The translations under genes were made by a program, and so were the position numbers. From Schauerella fraxinea (lineage in GTDB: Bacteria > Pseudomonadota > Gammaproteobacteria > Burkholderiales > Burkholderiaceae_B): a DNA stretch of 64,000 bases. The stretch is taken from positions 620,001-684,000 of the forward strand of contig JAVDKK010000002.1 in assembly GCA_030849945.1 (NCBI GenBank). The letters run 5' to 3'. The stretch's first letter is position 1; every line of letters begins with the position of its first letter. Under the pieces are notes generated by a model. It worked only from the letters and a program-made list of their open reading frames with translations, was not told the origin of the DNA and made no database searches. Below are positions 1 through 8,860 of this stretch, piece by piece.

Positions 1-688
1 CTTGTTGCCAATGGACGATGGTTTCATCATCCTTGCGCGAGGTGGTGAGCCCTTGCGCAATGGCGGGCGATGTACCGCGTGCCGCAAATACGGATACGGC
101 GCCGAAGGTGTCGGCATCCACCACGGTTTCGACGCCCGGCCCGCCGCGCGACGGAAATACCTGGACGTCGCGAATGCGCCATTGTTCGGGCAAGGCCGGC
201 ATCGGAATCCCGGTCAGGCGCAAAATTTCGTCCGCATCGAGATACGGCACTTCGGGCTGAGACTGCATTCCGGCACGCAACAGCGAGGTGCGGTGTGCCA
301 TGACGGCATCGTCGACGAACGCCGGTGAGGCCTGCGCGACACCATCCGTGTTGAACGAAATCGCCGAGAAGCCGACGTGTCCGGCCCAACCCACGCCAAA
401 CAAAGCGGCCGCGGCGGCCGTGCGCCGCAACCGCGCCAACCACTGGCGGCGCCCGAGCGCACGCGCCAGTCGCAGCGCCAAGGCAAGTGTGTGAGCGTCG
501 TCGGCCGCAGCGCGTTCGCTGACACTCAAACGCAGCGCATCGCGAATGCGCAGATCTGCCATCACCCGCATCGCTTCCCGCGAATGCTGCGACAGGTAGG
601 CTTCGACATCGATGCGGCGTCGCGCATCCAGTTGATCGTCGACGTACGCGTCGAGATCGATGTCGGATATGGGGTTATCGGTCTGCAT
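1..688 (-). CDS. Anti-sigma factor, membrane-anchored (3' end outside window)
   Basis: The reading frame starts at ATG 688 and stays open for 229 codons to the left edge, so the C-terminus is missing. The N-terminal ~80 residues (beginning MQTDNPISDIDLDAYVDDQL) have the look of an anti-sigma domain, followed by a hydrophobic stretch near residues 95-110 (AAAALFGVGWAGHVGF) that fits one transmembrane helix, then a periplasmic-looking segment. No HxxxCxxC zinc-binding motif is visible, so it is not an obvious ZAS-type protein. The start codon lies inside the 3' end of the ECF sigma gene (14-nt overlap), the usual arrangement for a sigma/anti-sigma pair that is translationally coupled. Inferred role: it sequesters the upstream sigma factor at the membrane until a signal arrives. 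The signal is unknown. Confidence 0.75.
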   Translation of the reverse strand, partial: MQTDNPISDIDLDAYVDDQLDARRRIDVEAYLSQHSREAMRVMADLRIRDALRLSVSERAAADDAHTLALALRLARALGRRQWLARLRRTAAAAALFGVGWAGHVGFSAISFNTDGVAQASPAFVDDAVMAHRTSLLRAGMQSQPEVPYLDADEILRLTGIPMPALPEQWRIRDVQVFPSRGGPGVETVVDADTFGAVSVFAARGTSPAIAQGLTTSRKDDETIVHWQQ

Positions 689-1238
689 CCAAGCCTCCCA
701 CGACTTTAAGGTGAACCGTGCGCGACGCGGTGGACGCGCCGGTGCCCGGCACGCCATCCTCGAAGGCACGCAAGGCTGCGCGCCCACGACCCAGACGCGA
801 CATCAGTGTGCCGATGGGCACTGCCAAGGTGCTGGCTGCGTCTTGATAGGACAGTCCTTCGATCGTCACCAGATGCAGCGCCGCGCGCTGGTCTTCCGGC
901 AAGGCATCGAACGCGCGCTCAAGTTGGCGCAAGCGCACGACATGGTCGTGTGCGGGGTTCGTAGCAAGCGCGGTGGTGTGCTCGTCGAAGGCGTCGGTTA
1001 GCGCGCCACTGGATTGATGCGCACGCCGATCGCTCACGAAGGTGTTGTGCAAAATAGAGAAGAGCCAACCGCGAAGGCTGGCGCCGTCTTTGAGCGCATG
1101 CCTTTTTTCGTAGGCGCGCGTGAGCGACTCTTGAACCAGATCCTCCGCATCGTGCACGTTGCGAGTGAGCGAACGCGCATAACGGCGAAGCGCGCCAAGC
1201 TGGGCAACAACGTCAAAAGACGGCGAGTCGGAGGTCAT
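675..1238 (-). CDS. ECF (group IV) RNA polymerase sigma factor
   Basis: About 187 residues. Region 2 is recognisable by the stretch DAEDLVQESLTRAYE, with the promoter-melting segment after it (LRGWLFSILHNTFVSDRRA). Region 4 has the helix-turn-helix LPEDQRAALHLVTIEGLSYQ followed by VPIGTLMSRLGRGRAALR. Length and two-domain layout match a small ECF sigma factor with no C-terminal extension. I chose ATG 1238; an in-frame GTG at 1259 would add seven residues, and neither start has a strong ribosome binding site. The gene overlaps the downstream anti-sigma gene, so the two proteins are probably made together. Such sigma factors usually direct an envelope or oxidative stress regulon; nothing nearby fixes the stimulus. 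Confidence 0.9.
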   Translation of the reverse strand: MTSDSPSFDVVAQLGALRRYARSLTRNVHDAEDLVQESLTRAYEKRHALKDGASLRGWLFSILHNTFVSDRRAHQSSGALTDAFDEHTTALATNPAHDHVVRLRQLERAFDALPEDQRAALHLVTIEGLSYQDAASTLAVPIGTLMSRLGRGRAALRAFEDGVPGTGASTASRTVHLKVVGGLDADR

Positions 1239-1429
1239 AGTGGGATAGACGTCCCGCACGAACGTTTAATCCGCGCGCCTTACATTATTTACATTGTTTG
1301 CGGTGGGCTGGAAGGACGACGGCGCAAAGAGGCACTCAGCAAAACGTACAAGGCCGACCACAGTGTGGCCGGCCTCGATAGTGAATCACATCCCTCTCGC
1401 GGCGCCAGGCGCTGCGCGGGATTCGATAG

Positions 1430-1699
1430 TCACTTGTTCTTGTCGCGTGCCTCATCGGCGTCGATCGTGCGCTGCAACGCCTCGTTCGATCCGGCGCCGG
1501 GAACGACGATATCGGCAATCGCTTCGCCAATGCCCTTCAGGATGCCAAGATGTTCGTCGCCTTCCTGCGTGACGGTGTAGTTGCCGTCCGTGTGTTCGAT
1601 CAGGCCACGCTGGTGCAGCGTTTCGCGGTGCGCATCATCCACCGGGGCTTCACCCGACTTGATACGACGCAGCGCTTCGAGTTCGTTTGAGTTCAGCAT
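1430..1699 (-). CDS. Small conserved-looking hypothetical protein (89 aa)
   Basis: Start is ATG 1699, preceded by a clear GGAG seven bases upstream; a longer frame to 1738 has no such site. The acidic 89-residue product begins MLNSNELEALRRIKSG and contains a stretch (HQRGLIEHTDGNYTVTQEGD) that reads like a winged-helix wing, followed by a hydrophobic-polar helix and a charged C-terminus. I do not recognise the family, and the winged-helix reading is only an impression. It lies alone between the sigma factor gene and the DUF2076 gene, all on the minus strand. No signal peptide or membrane segment is visible. Confidence 0.6.
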   Translation of the reverse strand: MLNSNELEALRRIKSGEAPVDDAHRETLHQRGLIEHTDGNYTVTQEGDEHLGILKGIGEAIADIVVPGAGSNEALQRTIDADEARDKNK

Positions 1700-1741
1700 G
1701 TTTCTACTCCTTTTGAAAATCTGGCCGTAGAAAAGCAAGAA

Positions 1742-1770
1742 GCGCGCCCGATCATCGTGGTCGGGCGCGC
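1742..1770 (-). terminator. Intrinsic terminator-like hairpin downstream of the DUF2076 gene
   Basis: A perfect 10-bp GC-rich stem (GCGCGCCCGA paired with TCGGGCGCGC) with a nine-base loop lies 64 bp past the DUF2076 stop. On the minus strand it is followed by an interrupted T-rich stretch (TTCTTGCTTTTC), so termination is likely but not textbook. Confidence 0.6.
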
Positions 1771-1790
1771 TCGTCTATCAACTGCCAAAT

Positions 1791-1818
1791 ATCAACTGTC
1801 GTACATCAACTGTCGTAC
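1791..1818. repeat. Two tandem copies of a 14-bp unit
   Basis: The unit ATCAACTGTCGTAC occurs twice back to back (1791-1804 and 1805-1818), with a partial copy of its first eight bases at 1777-1784. It sits between the terminator hairpin and the end of the DUF2076 gene. No function is evident. Confidence 0.7.
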
Positions 1819-1833
1819 ATCCTCATGCGCGAC

Positions 1834-2535
1834 TCAAATGTCGTCGAAACCGCCATCGAAGCCGCCGCCATCGTCAAAGCCGGGATCGTCATACCCCACC
1901 GGGTCGGCGCTGGCGTCGTGCCCCTGATCGGCCGCCGCGGCATCGCCACCCTCACCCGCAGCATCCGCAGGCGGTTCGGCCGCATTGGCGTTATTGCCGC
2001 CGAGCATGTTGCCCAGCAGGCTACCGAGCATCATGCCGCCTGCCACGCCCATCGCCGTTTGCATGGCACCAGCCAGAAAACCGCCACCGCCCGCGCCGCG
2101 GCCAAATCCCGCGCCGGCCAAGCCGCCCGCGCCAGGTGCAGCACCGGCATTGGGGGCCGCGCCTGCCGCCGCGCCCGGCACAGCGCCTGCACCGGGCACC
2201 CCACCCGGCACACCAGCCGTCGCAGGCGCGCCGCCCGGCACCGGGGCCGCATCGCGCGCCGGCGCACGTCCGAACGAATAGCCCAGGCCCGTATCGGCCG
2301 CCGCCGACTTCGGGGCTGACTGTTGTTCCAGTTGATTGATCTTGTCTTGCGCGGCTTTCAGCGCTTGTTCTTGCACCACCACCGTTTGCGCCAGGTAGTA
2401 GGCAGCACCCGGCTGTTCGTTGACGCGCGACGTAATGAATTTATCGGCTTCGGCATCTCGCGGCACGCCTTGGCGTTCGAGTTCGCCCAACCGTCCAAAT
2501 ACACCGTCGATTGCAGCGCGGTCTTGTTGATTCAT
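1834..2535 (-). CDS. DUF2076 domain protein
   Basis: 233 residues. The N-terminal ~75 residues (MNQQDRAAIDGVFGRLGELE through a conserved-looking AAYYLAQTVVVQEQALKAAQ) match the start of the DUF2076 family, which has a helical N-terminal domain. The middle (about residues 85-180) is low-complexity Ala/Gly/Pro sequence including GAGGGGFLAGAMQTAMGVAGG, and the C-terminal ~50 residues are acidic and Gly-rich. The protein ends in repeated DDGG/DGGFDD patterns. DUF2076 proteins are widespread in proteobacteria and have no settled role; some are thought to act at the envelope. The gene stands alone, with a terminator-like hairpin downstream. Confidence 0.8.
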   Translation of the reverse strand: MNQQDRAAIDGVFGRLGELERQGVPRDAEADKFITSRVNEQPGAAYYLAQTVVVQEQALKAAQDKINQLEQQSAPKSAAADTGLGYSFGRAPARDAAPVPGGAPATAGVPGGVPGAGAVPGAAAGAAPNAGAAPGAGGLAGAGFGRGAGGGGFLAGAMQTAMGVAGGMMLGSLLGNMLGGNNANAAEPPADAAGEGGDAAAADQGHDASADPVGYDDPGFDDGGGFDGGFDDI

Positions 2536-2716
2536 GATGACGTGCTCCCGTTAAAACGTAGATACTTCGCTTGATCGCACATTGTTTGATGGCGAATCGC
2601 CGAGTCGGTTCCAGCAGCAGCGCCAGGCACACGCTTACCAGTGCCATGGCGCTTGGCGCATGACGACACTCACCCTGTAGCTTGGGGTCATCGCGCCAAA
2701 CGCAAGCCCCCAGCGA

Positions 2717-3460
2717 TCAAACGTGCTGCCCGCCGTTCACGTGAATCTCCGAGCCATTGACATACGACGCGCCACTCGTGCACAGGAAATACACCAGGGA
2801 CGCCACTTCTTCGGGTTTGCCCAGGCGATGCATTGGAATGCTGTTCTCGACGATCGCCTCGGTACCGGCCGACAGAATTGCCGTATCGATCTCTCCCGGC
2901 GCGATGGCATTGACCCGTACGCCGTGCGGCCCAAAGTCATAGGCCATTTCACGCGTCAGTGCCGATAACGCTGCCTTTGACGTTGCATACGCCACACCCG
3001 CGAAAGGATGGACTTTGCTGCCCGCGATCGAGGTGACGTTGATCACGCAGCCCTGCGCGGCCTTGAGTTCGGCAAAGAGACCCCGAGCCAGCAAAGCGCT
3101 CGAGAAGAGATTGACGTTGAACACTTTAAGCCACGTTGTGTAGTCGGTTTCGAGTACACCCAGGCGGCCACCATCTGCGCCCTTGGGCGACATGCCGGCG
3201 TTGTCGACCAGCGCATGCAGCTTGCCGTTACCGAGCTTTTCCTTGATCAGCGCCACGCTGTTCTCAACCCCGGCGATATCTTCGAGATCGAGATGGATGT
3301 GGTTGCTCTCGCCTTCCGACCACGGGCACGCGTCGGGCGCCCAGTTTTGTCGCGAGGCCGTGAACACACGCCATCCGGCTGCCTGAAAATGCTTGACCGT
3401 GGCGTGTCCGATACCCCGGCTCGCGCCGGTGAGCAATAGGGTTTTGGTTTCTTGAGTCAT
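2717..3460 (-). CDS. Short-chain dehydrogenase/reductase (SDR)
   Basis: About 247 residues from ATG 3460 (MTQETKTLLLTGASRGIG); the longer frame to 3496 adds residues without family character. The cofactor-binding motif TGASRGIG lies at the N-terminus, NNAG-type motif appears as DNAGMS near residue 90, and the catalytic Ser-Tyr-Lys set appears as VTSIAGS then YATSK near residues 145-165. The substrate loop (PGEIDTAILS) and C-terminal VNGSEIHVNGGQ are typical of classical NAD(P)-dependent SDRs. It sits alone with no pathway neighbours, so the substrate cannot be named. The ribosome binding site is weak. Confidence 0.85.
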   Translation of the reverse strand: MTQETKTLLLTGASRGIGHATVKHFQAAGWRVFTASRQNWAPDACPWSEGESNHIHLDLEDIAGVENSVALIKEKLGNGKLHALVDNAGMSPKGADGGRLGVLETDYTTWLKVFNVNLFSSALLARGLFAELKAAQGCVINVTSIAGSKVHPFAGVAYATSKAALSALTREMAYDFGPHGVRVNAIAPGEIDTAILSAGTEAIVENSIPMHRLGKPEEVASLVYFLCTSGASYVNGSEIHVNGGQHV

Positions 3461-3703
3461 GACGAATCTGGCGGCCCGCCCGAAGAGGCGCAGCATCGAG
3501 AAGCATCATACAGGGCGCATTTGCACGAAAACGCCACACCCGGGATGACCCTCAGGCGCGCCCGAGATCGTGCGCTACTTCGACAAGGCCTATCCGGCGC
3601 ACTATGGCAATGTAGCGCCGGGTCGCACGGCGATTGTACGATCGCCGCAGTGGGCGAGCGATCATCGGCCGACACGACCGATGATTTCTGCCCGGATGGC
3701 GCA

Positions 3704-6332
3704 CTAGGCTTGCGGATGATCCAGCATAGCGATCGCTGCCTTCACCACCGCCGCCGCGTCGACGCCGAAAAACTCACGCAATGCTGCCCGGGTATCGCTG
3801 CGCCCGAAGCCATCGGTGCCCAACGACACCAGCGGCCGGTTGCCGGGGATGAACGCGCGTACGCTTTCGGGGACCGCACGCACATAATCGCTTGCCGCCA
3901 CGATGGGGCCCTGGCTTTGTGCCAGGAGGCGCTGCACGTAAGGCGTGGGCGCTGTGGCGGGGTTGGCCAGCCACTGTTCCTGACTGCGCACACCGTCACG
4001 CGCCAGTTCGCTCCAACTGGTCACGCTATAGACAAAGGTTTCGATGCCTTGCGCCGCAAGCGACTCGGCCGCTGCGGTCATCACGTGCAGGATCGCACCT
4101 GATCCCATCAAGGTCACGCTGCGGCCCGTCGTGGCGCCCGCAGCCGGCAGGCGATGCGCCAGTAGATAGCCGCCTTGCAGGATCGCGGCTTCGGAACCGG
4201 CGATCAACGAGGGCTGCGCGTAGTTCTCGTTCATCAGCGTGATGTAGTAGAAAACGTCCTCTTGATCGACGACCATATCCCGAATGCCGCGATCGACGAT
4301 CACCGCCAGCTCCGCCGCGTAGCAGGGGTCGTAAGCCTTGCAGTTGGGAATAGTGGCCGCAGTCAGATGGCTCACGCCGTCCTGATGCTGCAGCCCTTCG
4401 CCGCCCAATGTGGTGCGCCCTGAAGTGGCGCCGATGAGAAAGCCGCGTGGCCGCTGGTCGGCGGCCGCCCAGATTTGGTCGCCCACCCGCTGAAAGCCGA
4501 ACATCGAGTAATAGATATAGAACGGCAGCATGGCCAGGCCATGCACGCTATAGCTCGTGGCGGCAGCCGTCCAACTGGCGATCGCGCCGGCTTCGGTGAT
4601 GCCCTCTTCCAGAATCTGCCCGTCGCGCGCTTCGCGGTAGCTGAGAATCGACCCGATGTCTTCGGGCGCATACCGCTGCCCGACGCTCGAGTAGATGCCG
4701 AACTGCTTGAACAGGTTGGCCATCCCGAAGGTGCGCGCTTCGTCGGCCACAATCGGCACCACACGGGGCCCAAGTTGCGGATCTTTCATCAGCGCGCCCA
4801 GCATGCGCACGAACGCCATGGTCGTGCTCATTTCCTTGGCGTCCGCCGTCAAGGCAAAACGAGCGAAATCGCCGATATCCGGCGCCGCCAACGGGTCGGC
4901 AGTCGTGCGCCGGGCAGGCAAAAAGCCGCTCAATGCAGCGCGGCGCGCATGCATGTAACGCATCACCGGACTGTCGTCGGCAGGCTTGTGAAACGCCAGC
5001 GATTCGGTTTGTGCATTGGTCAGCGGCAGATTGAAACGATCCCGAAAGGCCAGCAATGCCTGAGCATCCAGTTTCTTCTGCGAGTGGGTGGTCATCCGCC
5101 CTTCCCCGGCCGCACCCATGCCGAAGCCTTTCTTCGTATGCGCAAGGATCACGGTAGGTTGGCCTTCGCTTCGGGCGGCCTCGGCATAGGCTGCATGAAT
5201 CTTTTTGAGATCGTGCCCGCCGCGCGTGAGGCCGTCGATCTGCGCATCGGACAAATGCTCGACCAACGCCGCCAGCTCAGGCGTCTGACCGAAGAAATGT
5301 TCACGGTTGTAGGCGCCATCCTTGGCGGAAAACGTTTGCATCTGACCGTCGACCATGGTCGAAAACGCGCGCGCCAGCGCACCATGACGATCGCGGGCGA
5401 ACAAGGCATCCCAATCGCTGCCCCACAGTACCTTGATCACATTCCAGCCGGCGCCCAGAAACAGTGTCTCGAGTTCTTCGATGATGCTGGCGTTGCCACG
5501 CACCGGGCCGTCCAGGCGCTGCAGATTGCAGTTCACCACCCACACCAGATTGTCGAGCCCCTCGCGCGCAGCCAGCGTCAACGCGGCCATGCTCTCGGGC
5601 TCGTCCATCTCGCCGTCGCCAAACACCCCCCACACCTTGCGGCCCTGGCAATCGAGCAGATTGCGATGCGTCAGATACCGCATGAAGCGCGCGTGATAAA
5701 ATCGAGCTGATCGGGCCGATGCCCATCGATCCGGTGGGAAATTGCCAGAAATCGGGCATCAGATACGGATGCGGATAGCTGCACAGGCCACGGGCACCCG
5801 CGCGTTCGCCGCTCAACTCGCGCCGGAAGTAAGTGAGATCCTCTTCAGTGAGACGGCCTTCGAGATATGCCCGGGCATACACACCTGGGGCGCTGTGCGG
5901 CTGAAAGAAGACCAGATCGCCGTGCCCGCGATCGTCGCGCGCCCTGAAAAAGTGATTGAACCCGACCTCGAAAAGATCCGCGGCGCTGGCATAGCTGGCG
6001 ATGTGGCCACCCAGCTCACCATAGGCCTTGTTTGCCCGCACCACCATCGCCAGCGCATTCCAGCGGATGAGCGACCCCAAATCCTTCTCCAGATCGAGAT
6101 CACCGGGATAGACGGGTTCATCTGACGCATGGATCGAATTGACATAGGGGGTGTTCAGCGACCGACGCCAGCCGACGCGCAACTCGTCGGCCATGCGGGC
6201 CAGATTGTCGAGCAGGTATTGCGCTCGATGCGCGCCGTGGGTTTGAACCACGGCCTGTAGCGCCTCACGCCATTCCGCTGTCTCTTGCGGGTCAATGTCG
6301 GTCCGACTGGATGATTGCAACATCGTGGCCAC
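3704..6332 (-). pseudogene. Pyruvate dehydrogenase E1 component (AceE-like), frameshifted
   Basis: Two overlapping frames together make one homodimeric-type PDH E1 of about 875 residues, close to the usual AceE length. The 5' frame (start GTG 6332 or ATG 6323) carries the N-terminal domain through FPTGSMGIGPISSI. The 3' frame resumes with YHARFMRYLTHRN and holds the thiamine diphosphate motif (GDGEMDEPES...NCNLQRLDGPVRGN) and the C-terminal transketolase-like domains. The family reads GPI-xx-IY-xARF without interruption, so one T too many in the run at 5698-5701 (AAAA on the plus strand) explains the break. It may be a real mutation or a sequencing error. No aceF or lpd gene is nearby, so this would be an extra E1 copy rather than the main PDH operon. 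If the shift is real, the protein is truncated after about 235-345 residues and lacks the active site. Confidence 0.85.
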
Positions 6333-6352
6333 TCATTTTTTTAGTAGTGATA

Positions 6353-6381
6353 AGACGCTTATATGTCTCCGATAAGCGTCT
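6353..6381. promoter_or_regulatory. Inverted repeat upstream of the AceE-like gene (candidate operator)
   Basis: A perfect 10-bp inverted repeat (AGACGCTTAT, nine bases, ATAAGCGTCT) lies 21-49 bp upstream of the AceE-like start and in the gap after glycerate kinase. No T-run follows it on the minus strand, which argues against a terminator and for a protein binding site. Confidence 0.4.
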
Positions 6382-6426
6382 GGCAATAGCGCAAGCGTAT
6401 ACCAATGTGCCCGGCAGCTCGCGGCA

Positions 6427-7581
6427 TCATGCGTCGCGTGCGACCGGAACACTTCGGCCCGCCAGCCACAACCGCGACATATCGCGCGCCCGTTCAGTCA
6501 ATAAGTCGCCTGCGCGGTCGCAGGCTTCCTTCAGCGTCATTGGGCCGCAGGCAAGACTCACCGCGGCAGTGAGGCCAGCGGCATAGAGGGCGTCATAACC
6601 CGGACCCAGTGAGCCGGCGATCGCCACCACCGGCACGCCGGCCTGTTGCGCCACGCGCGCAACGCCAGCCGGCGTCTTGCCGCGCAATGTTTGTGCATCC
6701 ATGCGGCCTTCGCCGGTGAAGACGAGATCGGCATCGGCCACGGTTGCCGCCAGCCCGGTCAGTTCGGCCACCAGCTCGATGCCGGGCCGAAATTGCGCCT
6801 GCACGAAGGCTTGCAGGGCAAAACCGGTGCCACCGGCAGCACCGGTGCCCGGCTCGCCGCTCACATCCCGGCCCAGTTTATCGGCACACACTGCAGCGAA
6901 ATGCGCCAAAGCGGCATCCAACGCGAGCACATCCTGCGGCGTGGCTCCCTTTTGCGGCCCGAAGATCGCCGAGGCGCCCGACTCGCCGCACAGCGGGTTA
7001 TCGACGTCGGTGGCGGCCTCGACGCGCACCGTCATCAAGCGCGCGTCGAGGTGTGTGGTGTCGATACTGGCCAAGTCTGCCAACGCGGCGCCGCCGGGGA
7101 CGAGGTCAACGCCTGCTGCATCCCGAAGTGTGACGCCCAATGCTTGCAGCATCCCGGCGCCGCCGTCGTTGGTGGCCGATCCACCCAAGCCGATCACGAT
7201 GCGTTGCGCACCGGCGTCAAGCGCCGCCAGGATGGTTTCGCCCACGCCGAAGGTCGACGCCCGGCCGATATCCCGGTCTTCCGGCGCCACGTGCTCAAGA
7301 CCTGCGGCAGCCGCCATTTCAATGAAGGCGGTGCAGTCGGGCAGCCAGCCCCAGCGGGCGGCGATCCGCCGGCCCAACGCATCGGTGGTTTGGGTCGTGC
7401 GCCATTCGCCTTGAGTCGCGTCGAGTACGGCATCCACGGTGCCCTCCCCGCCATCTCCCATGGGCACGCACACGATTTCCGCGTCCGGCAAGGCTTGGCG
7501 CACCCCACGCGCCATGGCTTGAGCGGCTTCCATTGCGCTCAGGCTTTCCTTGAAGGAATCCGGTGCAATCACAATCTTCAT
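6427..7581 (-). CDS. glxK: Glycerate kinase (GarK/GlxK family)
   Basis: 384 residues, matching the 375-390 typical of bacterial type-II glycerate kinases. It begins MKIVIAPDSFKESLSAMEAA, the family hallmark, and has GDGGEGTVDA near residue 43, GLGGSATNDGG near residue 130 and FTGEGRMDAQT near residue 285. It phosphorylates D-glycerate with ATP, giving 2- or 3-phosphoglycerate at the end of the glyoxylate or glucarate routes. The start at 7581 has a strong GGAGA ribosome binding site. No tartronate semialdehyde reductase or glyoxylate carboligase gene lies next to it, so it appears to be a separate gene here. GarK versus GlxK cannot be told apart by eye. Confidence 0.9.
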   Translation of the reverse strand: MKIVIAPDSFKESLSAMEAAQAMARGVRQALPDAEIVCVPMGDGGEGTVDAVLDATQGEWRTTQTTDALGRRIAARWGWLPDCTAFIEMAAAAGLEHVAPEDRDIGRASTFGVGETILAALDAGAQRIVIGLGGSATNDGGAGMLQALGVTLRDAAGVDLVPGGAALADLASIDTTHLDARLMTVRVEAATDVDNPLCGESGASAIFGPQKGATPQDVLALDAALAHFAAVCADKLGRDVSGEPGTGAAGGTGFALQAFVQAQFRPGIELVAELTGLAATVADADLVFTGEGRMDAQTLRGKTPAGVARVAQQAGVPVVAIAGSLGPGYDALYAAGLTAAVSLACGPMTLKEACDRAGDLLTERARDMSRLWLAGRSVPVARDA

Positions 7582-7896
7582 GAATCTTGTCTCCTGCGGG
7601 GTAATTTTTCTGTCTGGCTGAGGGGAAAGCGATTGCGCATGATAGCGGCACGCACGCGGCCCTGGGGGCGCGACGCCGTCTGAGCTCGGCGAGCAGCGCT
7701 GCCCGCACTGACGGCGCGTCGCGAATCCCTACCGCCAATGGAGGATGGCAACCGCGTTACCGCTCGGTAATATGCTGATCTTCGGCAAACGTATTTTCTG
7801 TCCGAATATCGATAGTCGAATCAAGTCGTTTGTTCTGTCACATGACAAACGTAGGATGGCGTCTATCGCTTCCACTGCATCCGATTCGAGACCGTT
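7582..7896. other. Intergenic region, no gene recognised
   Basis: This 315-bp gap between divergent genes probably holds the glycerate kinase promoter. The only structure I see is a 7-bp inverted repeat at 7827-7851 (CGTTTGT, 11 bases, ACAAACG). A frame across its right half looks like the shadow of the small gene that follows. Confidence 0.5.
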
Positions 7897-8142
7897 ATGC
7901 CCACTTTCACCTTAGCCTTACCCAAGTTCGCACGCTTTCCCACCGGCACGCCTGCCAATCGCGACGTCGCCACCCGCGTCAAAGGCCCCCTGGGTTACCG
8001 CGAGCGTCAATCCTTGCGGGAGTCGGCGCAGCGGATTCTCGCCACCAGCGCGCAGTATTTTCTGATGCCGCTGCCCACGAAACGCGCCGATGTCGAGGTC
8101 GCCGCGCCTGCCAGATCCAAACGTTTCAAGCGGGCCGGCTAA
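7897..8142 (+). CDS. Hypothetical small basic protein (81 aa)
   Basis: Begins MPTFTLALPKFARFPTGTPA and ends with a basic tail (ARSKRFKRAG). No domain is recognised and there is no clear ribosome binding site before the ATG. An overlapping frame (7830-8189) is Arg/His-rich and looks like the shadow of this one, which makes the 81-residue frame the better candidate. It may be a real small gene just upstream of the molbindin gene, or may not be translated. Confidence 0.35.
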   Translation: MPTFTLALPKFARFPTGTPANRDVATRVKGPLGYRERQSLRESAQRILATSAQYFLMPLPTKRADVEVAAPARSKRFKRAG

Positions 8143-8299
8143 GGTTCACCTGCTGGGACGAGCTGGAACCAGGCCGCGCGTTTGGATGACCGGGTTGACT
8201 ATCGGCTTGGCATAACCTCATACCGCGTTGTTCTTTTTCATTGGCCCGTATTGCTGACAGAATGAATCATCATTTCAAGTCGGTTTTATTGAGGTAGCC

Positions 8300-8515
8300 A
8301 TGACCATCAAGTCCATCAACGCGCGCAATCAATTTCGCGGCAAAATCAGCGAGATCATCTTGGGACCGGTAGTGTCGGAAGTCGATATTGACACCCCCGC
8401 CGGCATAGTGACCTCCGTCATCACCACCCGATCGGTGCACGAGCTCGAGCTCAAGGTCGGCAGCGAAGTGCTGGCGTTCGTCAAGGCGACCGAGGTATCC
8501 GTCGCAAAGCTTTAG
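8300..8515 (+). CDS. mop: Molybdenum-binding protein, single TOBE/Mop domain (molbindin)
   Basis: 71 residues, the size of a one-domain molbindin. The sequence begins MTIKSINARNQFRGKISEII, continues with VVSEVDIDTPAGIVTSVITT and ends with VLAFVKATEVSVAKL, which is the complete Mop/TOBE pattern. Such proteins assemble as hexamers and bind molybdate or tungstate in the cytoplasm as a buffer for molybdenum cofactor enzymes. The start has a GAGG site seven bases upstream. A molybdoenzyme (assimilatory nitrate reductase) is encoded about 44 kb away in this window, but no molybdate transporter is adjacent. The downstream region contains a degenerate repeat and a strong terminator. Confidence 0.93.
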   Translation: MTIKSINARNQFRGKISEIILGPVVSEVDIDTPAGIVTSVITTRSVHELELKVGSEVLAFVKATEVSVAKL

Positions 8516-8541
8516 GTTGTAAATGCTTGCAATCGCTGATT

Positions 8542-8615
8542 CAGGCGTCGTCGTTTAACTCCGGCGTCGCCGTGTAACTCAGGCGTGCCGTAGAACGCAG
8601 GCGTCGACGTTAGCC
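8542..8615. repeat. Degenerate 18-19 bp tandem repeat, four copies
   Basis: Four consecutive units share the core CAGGCGTCG followed by a C/G-A/T-rich tail: 8542-8560, 8561-8579, 8580-8597 and 8598-8615. The third has lost one base in the core. The array lies between the mop stop codon and its terminator, in the mop 3' untranslated region. Confidence 0.6.
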
Positions 8616-8651
8616 CCACTACGCGTCTTCAAATAGCTTAAGTGCGAGCAA

Positions 8652-8682
8652 GTCAAAAGCGACCTTCATGGTCGCTTTTGAC
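8652..8682. terminator. Strong hairpin, probable terminator after mop
   Basis: Perfect 13-bp stem (GTCAAAAGCGACC against its reverse complement) with a five-base loop. The A/T-rich base of the stem supplies a T-run on either strand (CTTTTGAC), so it can act in both directions. It lies about 140 bp after the mop stop codon. Confidence 0.75.
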
Positions 8683-8762
8683 GTTTATGTCGCGCAAATC
8701 CAGGAAATATCGCAACAAGACGAGCAAGTTGAGCAGATAGACTTCAGCCGTCCAATTGTGAG

Positions 8763-8781
8763 CTAAATGAGAATTAGTTGT
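8763..8781. promoter_or_regulatory. Possible Fur box upstream of the siderophore receptor
   Basis: The 19-mer CTAAATGAGAATTAGTTGT matches the 19-bp Fur consensus at about 10 positions, including the central TGA.AAT. It sits about 80 bp upstream of a TonB-dependent receptor gene, where iron control is expected. The match is partial. Confidence 0.4.
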
Positions 8782-8860
8782 ACATCCATTAACATCCTGG
8801 GTAGGATGCTGACAGTTTCCTGAACGTAAGTTCTGTCACTTTTCAGCTCAAGAGGATTGC

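Noticed and set aside
3549..3706. Open stretch (about 52 codons) with Tyr/Phe-rich run between the SDR and the AceE-like gene
   Set aside because: No start codon with a ribosome binding site, no recognised family; could be a gene remnant but cannot be supported.
4475..5710. 411-codon plus-strand frame opposite the AceE-like gene
   Set aside because: Composition is that of a shadow frame and it crosses the frameshift of a recognisable E1 gene.
7830..8189. 119-codon frame overlapping the small gene before mop
   Set aside because: Arg/His-rich composition fits a shadow of the 7897-8142 frame.
8204..8224. TTGGCATAACCTCATAC, sigma-54-like
   Set aside because: The GG is followed after 10 bases by TA, not GC, so the -12 element is missing.
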